Shown one piece after another: positions 9,360 through 13,466 of a DNA stretch of 13,466 bases. Both the position numbers and the translations under genes were made by a program. How positions within the stretch are numbered: position 1 is the first letter of the stretch; each line of letters opens with the position of its first letter. The notes under the pieces were generated by a model. That model did not search any database. It worked only from the letters and a program-made list of their open reading frames with translations, and was not told the DNA's origin. The stretch lies in NCBI GenBank assembly GCA_022496185.1, contig WTXG01000562.1:1-13466 (forward strand). Reading direction: 5' to 3'. Source of the DNA: Multifurca ochricompacta (Eukaryota > Basidiomycota > Agaricomycetes > Russulales > Russulaceae).

Positions 9360-9420
9360 GTCTGTAGCTCTCACGCAGAATAAGATGTCGTTGGTCAGGA
9401 ATTTGGGCAATGGGACGCAT
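9360..9420 (-). pseudogene. Gypsy gag, N-terminal fragment upstream of the copia insertion
   Basis: Reading leftward from the gypsy 5' LTR, the first in-frame ATG is at 9420-9418. It opens a frame of 20 codons beginning MRPIAQIPDQ that runs into the copia 5' LTR at 9360/9359. The same reading phase resumes at 4451/4446 on the other side of the copia, so this is the amino end of the gag described at 2894-4451. The start choice rests on its being the first ATG after the LTR and on frame continuity. Confidence 0.7.
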
Positions 9421-9570
9421 CGTCGTCGCCTTGCGGGTTCGGGTGAGTTCTTTTGTTTCTAAGTTCTGATAAGTCTGTTCTAATGTCACAGCCAGGTCTC
9501 TGCTGTGTCAAGGTCGTTCAAGTCACTGTTCCCCAAGATATAGAGCACACGCAAAGTCAAGGTCAAGACT

Positions 9571-9670
9571 GTCAAGGGCAAGTTGATTCAAGGGTGTCAA
9601 GGCAAACTACAAAGAGCTGCGGTCAAGGGCAAGTTGATTCAGATGTCAAAGTGAGCTACAAAGAGCTGCG
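9571..9670 (-). repeat. Two-copy tandem repeat in gypsy U5
   Basis: Unit 1 (9571-9621, 51 bp) and unit 2 (9622-9670, 49 bp) both begin GTCAAGGGCAAGTTGATTCA and end ACAAAGAGCTGCG; the middles differ slightly. A third copy starts at 9671 but fades after GTCAAGG. Further GTCAAGG motifs lie at 9508-9562. The duplication opens the apparent plus-strand ORF 9453-9818, which I regard as non-coding. Confidence 0.85.
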
Positions 9671-9838
9671 GTCAAGGTTCAAGGCCCACAAGATCCAAGA
9701 GGGGCATGTGTGCGAGCAGGGAGTTGAAGCAGTGGCAATAGGCCCTGCTGGAAGTCTGGGGAGAGGGCTTCCTAAGTTGCAGCTCAGGAAGTTCAAGAGA
9801 ATTTCTGGTGAAGAATAGTAGACCTGTATTGAATACAA

Positions 9839-9864
9839 GAGAACAGACTTAAGGTCTGTCTCTG
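9839..9864 (-). promoter_or_regulatory. 26-nt LTR core identical in both gypsy-type LTRs
   Basis: The 26 nt here are the exact reverse complement of 11766-11791, centred on the near-palindrome ACAGACCTTAAGTCTGT. The flanking U3 sequences are unrelated, so the identity stands out. The block sits just downstream of a TATA-like box in both LTRs, where the transcription start and the beginning of R are expected. A role as initiator, factor-binding site or RNA packaging/dimerisation element is inferred. Confidence 0.55.
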
Positions 9865-9875
9865 TAATGTAGCAG

Positions 9876-9883
9876 TTTAAATA
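9876..9883 (-). promoter_or_regulatory. Probable TATA box of the gypsy 5' LTR
   Basis: The minus strand reads TATTTAAA here, about 12 nt before the conserved 26-nt block at 9864-9839. The plus-strand LTR has TATTTAAG at the same relative position (11746-11753). A TATA box 20-45 nt before the block would place transcription start inside it. This is inferred from position and conservation only. Confidence 0.5.
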
Positions 9884-10065
9884 CATCTTGAGATAGGCAC
9901 ATCAGTAAATGTAAGTTAATCAGAATGTTCCAGTAAGTGTCCACATGTGCCAGGGGTTATGCCCTGAACCGAGATAGAACAAAAGTGAGAGGGGTTGCAC
10001 TCACTGCAGAGAAACCATATGGTGCAGTCAAGGGATCAGATCATAAGTGTTACCAATGGAAATTT

Positions 10066-10118
10066 GTCACAAACACGTCACAGACCGTCACATCCAAATC
10101 GTCACAGCTCCTGTCACA
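10066..10118. repeat. Five GTCACA motifs at the gypsy LTR outer border
   Basis: GTCACA occurs at 10066, 10077, 10087, 10101 and 10113, at 10-14-nt intervals. On the minus strand this is TGTGAC, the LTR terminal motif. The array makes the LTR edge ambiguous. It may be an integrase or host-factor target, or a trace of repeated insertion. Confidence 0.6.
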
Positions 10119-10329
10119 TGACTTGAAGGCAGAGATTGGAACAGGCATCAAACGCGAATCAGAATCATCACACCAGTCCTTCCCCAGCGTCAGAGCCGAC
10201 GCCGCCCTTAAGAGAGAGGTGATTTTCCAATCTTTCTTTCCTCATCCCAATTCAAGATAACAAATTCTGGCCTGCAATAAACACACCATCCACTGCAACG
10301 CATCAATGCGACCATGCACTACGCCCAGG

Positions 10330-11430
10330 ATGACTACTCCACGCCATTTCCCTGTACAACCTATTGACCCCACCATGATTAACCAAACCATTGCAGCAGT
10401 TAACAATGCAGTGACCAAAGCGGCACTTAGATGACCGGACGATGCCCCAACACTGACCCCTACTCCTGAACCACCTACCCTGACACACCACCTCCCTTCC
10501 ATGATGACAGATGACCCAACTCAACACCTGATGGACATGATTACCCTAACAACCCAGGATCCAAACCTGGAGCATGAAATCCAAACCAGAGTTCTGGCCA
10601 TGCTTGCTGAGGCCAGGACACGTCTAACAGTTACAGCTCCTCCTCCAGAAACATCGGACAACATCATCTATAGGCCAACCACCCCAGAACTAGGACAACT
10701 ACCTGACAAAGAGGTGGTCATCCAGACCACAGCAGAAGTAAACAACGCAACCAGGATGGAGAACCACTACGACCCCCCTTCCCCTCCTTTCCAGCAGAAT
10801 CATGAACACACCCCCACTACGTCGAACACTGAGTCGCCAACAGCAATGGACGCGTCAACATCGCTCGGTGGTTAGCCTTTGAGTACCGCCGTGCCGATCC
10901 CTGCATTGCATTTACCATGGGGGCAAGGCAACCCATCCATTATCTCCCTCTCCATGTCCAATCACGCCCTCGCTCCTCTAGGGGCCCCAATCCCATACTA
11001 ACACGATTTCAGCAATGCTTGTTTGATGCAGAACAAGCCTTTTCTCATCTAGTGAATGCAGCTCTGGATGACATGAACAACCCTGGTGCTTGGGCTGAGG
11101 TCTCCTGCTATCGCTATGCTACTAGACATTTGGACCAAGCTCATGCTGAACTAGCTCACTGGCGCCATCAAGCTGACTGTGCAACTCAAGATATTCGCTT
11201 TGCCATTCATGCACTCTCTAGGGGGGATGTGTACCATCGCATTTTTCCATTTCTCACCTATGCCTATGCCAGCAATCGACGAATGCGCCCAGAAGAGGCC
11301 ACCCTCTATGCCCCCATCCAGAACTACGAGCCATTCTCCAAGCTGGAGGTGTTGGGAGTGCCTATTTGCCTTTTGTCGTTGTCCACATCTCATCACTTCT
11401 CCTGTTATTGATCTTACTCATGAAGACTAG
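10330..11430 (+). pseudogene. Unknown ORF of the non-autonomous element, about 366 codons, broken
   Basis: I do not recognise this protein. From ATG 10330 the frame reads MTTPRHFPVQPIDPTMINQT, passes a TGA at 10432-10434 (after AALR; plausible CGA) and continues to TAG 10873-10875. The part is rich in Pro and Thr (TPTPEPP, NHEHTPTTSNTE). A second frame, open from 10833 to 11411, continues with ARWLAFEYRRADPCIAF and a probably helical part (FDAEQAFSHLVNAALDDMNN, HLDQAHAELAHWRHQA). Near 11380 the original frame is open again and ends SPVIDLTHED at TAG 11428-11430. The frames are 1, then 0, then 1 (mod 3), so two compensating frameshifts in one ancestral ORF fit best. No zinc knuckle or enzyme motif is visible. 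A gag-like or element-specific protein is possible. Confidence 0.5.
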
Positions 11431-11455
11431 GGCACTTGGGGGCAAGTACCACTGT

Positions 11456-11468
11456 AAAAGGGGGGTGA
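11456..11468 (+). promoter_or_regulatory. Polypurine tract of the plus-strand element
   Basis: AAAAGGGGGG (11456-11465) plus TGA lies directly before the LTR border TGTGACAG and 25 nt after the ORF stop. This fixes the orientation of the element as plus and identifies the LTR that follows as its 3' LTR. Confidence 0.8.
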
Positions 11469-12044
11469 TGTGACAGTTATCTTTGTGTTTTTTCTGCTTG
11501 TTTGTATTCTCCAATGCCGAATCCCTTACTTCTGCAGCTTCAACAGCTCCATTAAATGGTCAAAGTCCTTATGACCATTTGTACAGTATTGAGGGCACAA
11601 CCCCTCTTAGTCCACACAAACTCCAAGTCTCATATTAGCTAGACTGTTCTTTACTGATACAACTATGACATAGCTATGACCTAGCCATGATATCATCTGT
11701 AGAAGCCTAGGACAGTCTCTGGTAGTTTACTGAGCCTCCAACCTGTATTTAAGGACCATTAGTTTCAGAGACAGACCTTAAGTCTGTTCTCTAGTACCCA
11801 ATACAGGTGTTACAGACTCACCAGAAGCCCCATTCCTCTTGAGCCCCTAAGCCGCGCCTTAGGAGTCTTCATCCCAGTTATTTTGTGACAGGACTGAGTG
11901 TCCCTGTTCGATTTCGCATCGCGCGCGCACCTGCTGCAACTTGTAGGGCTTGAACACCTAGGTGATAACCTTGAGATCTTGATACTTGTCTTGCTATCCT
12001 TGACGCGAATTGACCTAGTACACAGCTAGCACCTGGCTGTGACA
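11469..12044 (+). repeat. 3' LTR of the plus-strand non-autonomous element
   Basis: The 576-bp LTR begins TGTGACAGTTATC and ends CACCTGGCTGTGACA. TATTTAAG at 11746-11753 is a likely TATA box, followed by the 26-nt core (11766-11791) also present in the gypsy LTR. Similarity continues to about 11875 (ATACAGG, TCACCAGAA, CTCTTGA, CTTAGGA) and returns at the last 14 nt. U3 (11469-11740) is unrelated to the gypsy U3. Bases 12045-12049 (CTACT) would be the right copy of a target duplication, but its partner is not in the window. Confidence 0.78.
11766..11791 (+). promoter_or_regulatory. 26-nt LTR core, second copy
   Basis: This is the exact counterpart of 9839-9864 on the other strand, 13 nt after the TATA-like box. 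It contains the same near-palindrome around CCTTAAG. See the copy in the gypsy LTR for the interpretation. Confidence 0.55.
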
Positions 12045-12124
12045 CTACTTGTTTTCTAGCTTAACACGCTACTGTTGAAAATCATGCTGCTGGTTATACT
12101 GACTGTTGTTAGTAGCGGGTTAGG

Positions 12125-12196
12125 CTAAAAGACAAGTTAAACTTCAGAGGAAGAAGAATCTATAATACTATGCTACTGACCTAAAAGACAAGTTAA
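12125..12196. repeat. Short direct repeat within the TIR element
   Basis: CTAAAAGACAAGTTAA occurs at 12125-12140 and again at 12181-12196, 56 bp apart. The first copy is followed by the ACTTCAGAGG motif that reappears in the hairpin at 12249-12280, showing subterminal repetition as in many MITEs. Confidence 0.8.
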
Positions 12197-12248
12197 CTAC
12201 ACAGAGAATGTTAGTCAAAGGAAAAGTAGAAAGTAAAGTAAAGACGAC

Positions 12249-12280
12249 TTACACTTCAGAGGAAGAACTCTGAAGTGTAA
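12249..12280. other. Perfect 13-bp hairpin within the TIR element
   Basis: TTACACTTCAGAG (12249-12261) and CTCTGAAGTGTAA (12268-12280) form a perfect stem with the loop GAAGAA. The motif ACTTCAGAGGAAGAA also occurs at 12141-12155 without the second arm, so the hairpin may have arisen by local duplication. It lies about 20 nt before a TATATA sequence. Confidence 0.8.
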
Positions 12281-12799
12281 AGGACAAAACAGACACCTTA
12301 TATACCCATGGGGGCCAGGGGAAATGGTCTGTGCGCACTGGGAATAAGTCCACAAGTGCTGGACAATAAACAAAGAGGGATAAAGGCCATTGGCCAAAGA
12401 GATATCATGTGCTTACTGCACATTACTAAGGATATCACTAATCAGCTGAGTAAGGTGAGAAAGAAATGTAATAAAGATATCATAAAAAGTCCAAAACTCC
12501 GGAACCTAATCTAATCTTATCTACAGCTAAAGCGATCCTTAGATGCCTGAAGCATCTCCAGACACATCCCATGTCAACAGCTACTAACCACAGTCAGTAT
12601 AACCAGCAGCATGATTGTTTGACACCCATGCCTTGTTCTAGACCCTAAACTCCACATGCAGGTCGCTAAACCCAGCTTACAGATAGAGCCAAGCATTGAC
12701 TGGACTTAAAGCCACAAGCTTCTGGCTATAGGCCTACTAAGACTATCTATGGGACAAAACCCAGCTACAACTATGAATGTTACTAATAGCACTTCAAAG

Positions 12800-12950
12800 T
12801 CTGGTCCAGTCTGGTTTTTTTCCATTTTAGGCATGAACCGGAACCAGAACTGGTCCACTCAGTCTGCTTCCTTGAAAATAACCGACTGGACTAATGAGAA
12901 CCAGTTAAGAACAGTCCAGAAGCGGTCCTTAGACCAGTTTCAACTGGTCT
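12800..12950. repeat. Cluster of CTGGTC/GACCAG motifs
   Basis: About 150 bp hold many imperfect copies of a CTGGTC or GACCAG core on both strands, for example CTGGTCCAGTCTGGTT (12801-12816), AACCGGAACCAGAACTGGTC (12836-12855) and a perfect inverted repeat with 9-bp arms and a 2-nt spacer (12931-12950). It could fold on itself or bind a factor. I do not recognise it as part of a known element. Confidence 0.55.
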
Positions 12951-13466
12951 TCTTACCATTTACATGGATTGACAGTGCCATCTACTTAGAGACAATAGGT
13001 CCTCAACACAGGGTTAACAGGTAATAATTGGGTGACACAGCAAACAGAAAGATTGGACAAGTCAATTAGTTGAAGTGACTTAAGATGCAGCACAAAAGGA
13101 AGTGGGTGGGACAGATCACAATTGCTGTTCACTACTACTTGAGCCCATTTACATGCAATCTCTACTTAAGATGATAGAACAAGACTTGTAAACTAAGTAA
13201 ATCAACAGTTGGACTAATTAACAATAAGTTGGTGCATATGAGATAACAGGTGTCAATGTGCTTAGTTCACACGTGAAAATTGTTGGTAGTCGCTAGTTTG
13301 TATGCAGTCGCAGTCGGCATGGGTGGTGAATTTTCTTCAAGTTATCTTCACCAGGTTGTTACGTCTGGTGCGGGACGTTCCACACGACTTGTGTGACAGC
13401 GTTCGTTCGTGTATCAGGTAAGAGACCAATGGGGTCCCTTGGAAGTATGCGGGAAGAGTCAAAGTC
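12951..13466. other. No supported gene or repeat
   Basis: These 516 bp are AT-rich to about 13300 and more balanced after that. No frame shows protein-like composition over a useful length, and I find no tRNA, LTR pair or long repeat. GGTAAGAG at 13418 resembles a 5' splice site, so an exon of a host gene could begin or end near the right edge, but nothing else supports that. The stretch 12625-12799 is likewise empty of features that I can support. Confidence 0.5.

Larger units (their letters stand above)
1..10071 (-). mobile_element. Ty3/gypsy LTR retrotransposon, 5' LTR to integrase, interrupted by a copia element
   Basis: Gypsy domains occur in the canonical order on the minus strand: 5' LTR (about 10071-9484), gag (9420-9360, then 4451 to about 2900), protease, reverse transcriptase, RNase H, integrase. 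Integrase after RNase H separates Ty3/gypsy from Ty1/copia. The block 4452-9359 is a later copia insertion and does not belong to it. The 3' LTR and any chromodomain would lie beyond position 1, so the element is cut by the window edge. At least five in-frame TGA codons and several frameshifts make it non-autonomous now. The right border is uncertain (10071 or 10118) because the terminal motif is repeated there. Confidence 0.88.
9484..10071 (-). repeat. 5' LTR of the gypsy element
   Basis: On the minus strand the LTR begins TGTGACA (10071) and ends GGCTGTGACA (9484), the expected TG...CA borders. A TATTTAAA box lies near 9883-9876. The segment that follows (9864 to about 9780) aligns with the plus-strand LTR at 11469-12044, including 26 identical nucleotides. 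U3, from about 9890 to 10071, does not align with the other LTR. Length is about 588 bp against 576 bp for the other. U5 holds a 49-51-bp tandem duplication (9571-9670). Gypsy gag starts 64 bp inside the inner border. The inner border is firm. The outer one could be 10118, since TGTCACA (plus-strand reading) recurs there. Confidence 0.75.
10072..12044 (+). mobile_element. Non-autonomous LTR element, 3' part
   Basis: On the plus strand a leader (10072-10329), one broken ORF (10330-11430), a polypurine tract (11456-11465) and an LTR (11469-12044) lie in retrotransposon order. No protease, reverse transcriptase, RNase H or integrase motif is present in the 1.4 kb before the LTR, so it would depend on another element, like LARD-type elements. 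Its LTR is related to that of the gypsy on the opposite strand. No plus-oriented 5' LTR is found upstream; the sequence meets the gypsy 5' LTR head to head at about 10071. The gypsy may have inserted into it, leaving the 5' end left of the window. Confidence 0.6.
12073..12624. mobile_element. 552-bp element with long terminal inverted repeats (MITE-like)
   Basis: The ends 12080-12116 and 12580-12616 are inverted repeats matching at 36 of 37 positions (AATCATGCTGCTGG... against ...CCAGCAGCATGATT). Weaker similarity extends outward to TGTTGAAA at 12073 and TTTGACA at 12624. The interior is AT-rich and has no coding capacity that I can support. A TATATA at 12299-12304 and an internal hairpin are present. 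No convincing target duplication is seen at either possible pair of borders. A MITE or other non-autonomous DNA transposon fits best; a solo LTR (TG...CA ends) is the alternative, but such long inverted ends are unusual for one. Confidence 0.6.

Noticed and set aside
9123..9410. Minus-strand ORF beginning MPKFLTND and a near-copy at 4543-4797
   Set aside because: Both lie mainly within the two copia LTRs and are the same non-coding LTR sequence read twice. Similarity between them only reflects the LTR pair.
9453..9818. Plus-strand ORF of 121 codons rich in Q, V and S
   Set aside because: It overlaps the gypsy 5' LTR and is produced by the tandem repeat in U5.
9937..10260. Plus-strand ORF of 107 codons
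   Set aside because: It spans the LTR U3 and the GTCACA array, with no recognisable protein feature.
10833..10875. Programmed -1 frameshift between the two ORFs of the plus-strand element
   Set aside because: No slippery heptamer is present in the overlap, and the original frame returns near the C-terminus, which fits compensating indels better.
12073..12624. Solo LTR
   Set aside because: TG...CA ends are present but the inverted repeat is about 37-45 bp, far longer than usual for LTR ends, and no 5-bp target duplication was found. Kept only as the alternative.
12749..13024. Plus-strand ORF of 91 codons
   Set aside because: It runs through the CTGGTC motif field, has no homology that I recognise, and its composition follows the repeats.
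13381..13466. A further LTR start at TGTGACAG (near 13393) or an exon boundary at GGTAAGAG
   Set aside because: The eight-base match to the LTR start does not continue, and no coding frame supports a splice site.
1..13466. CRISPR array, phage or bacterial operon
   Set aside because: There are no regularly spaced repeats with unique spacers and no bacterial gene organisation; the content is eukaryotic LTR elements.

Overview
The window is a nest of decayed transposable elements. I see no intact host gene, rRNA, complete tRNA or CRISPR array. Two full sets of LTR-retrotransposon domains (one Ty3/gypsy, one Ty1/copia) and a non-autonomous LTR element indicate a eukaryote. The style of the gag and pol proteins and the gypsy LTR termini (TGTGACA...GGCTGTGACA) point to a filamentous fungus, most likely an Agaricomycete basidiomycete; that assignment is inference.

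Layout. (1) A Ty3/gypsy element on the minus strand fills 1-4451 and 9360-10071. Its 5' LTR is about 9484-10071. Its gag starts at 9420, is cut at 9360, resumes at 4451 and runs to about 2900, followed by protease (about 2670), reverse transcriptase (2175-1291), RNase H (1290-864) and integrase (812 to the left edge). The 3' LTR lies beyond the left edge. (2) A Ty1/copia element (4452-9359, minus strand) sits inside the gypsy gag. It has a 327/328-bp LTR pair, a near-perfect 5-bp target duplication, a half-tRNA-type primer site, gag, protease, integrase, reverse transcriptase, RNase H and a polypurine tract. Gypsy gag reads in frame across the site if the copia and one target copy are ignored. 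(3) On the plus strand, about 10072-12044 is the 3' part of an LTR element without pol domains. It has one broken ORF of unknown function (10330-11430), a polypurine tract and a 3' LTR (11469-12044). This LTR shares both ends and an identical 26-nt promoter-proximal core with the gypsy 5' LTR, so the gypsy was probably its mobilising partner. (4) A 552-bp element with about 37-45-bp terminal inverted repeats (12073-12624), then AT-rich non-coding DNA with a cluster of CTGGTC/GACCAG motifs.

Decay. All seven substitutions between the copia LTRs are CpG transitions. Every in-frame stop I found in the correctly aligned frames (nine) is TGA where CGA (Arg) is plausible. The second catalytic Asp of the copia reverse transcriptase is Asn by the same kind of change. 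The elements were probably methylated and silenced, and all are inactive as written because of TGAs and frameshifts.

Order of events (inference): the plus-strand element is oldest, the gypsy landed in or beside its 5' part, and the copia came last.
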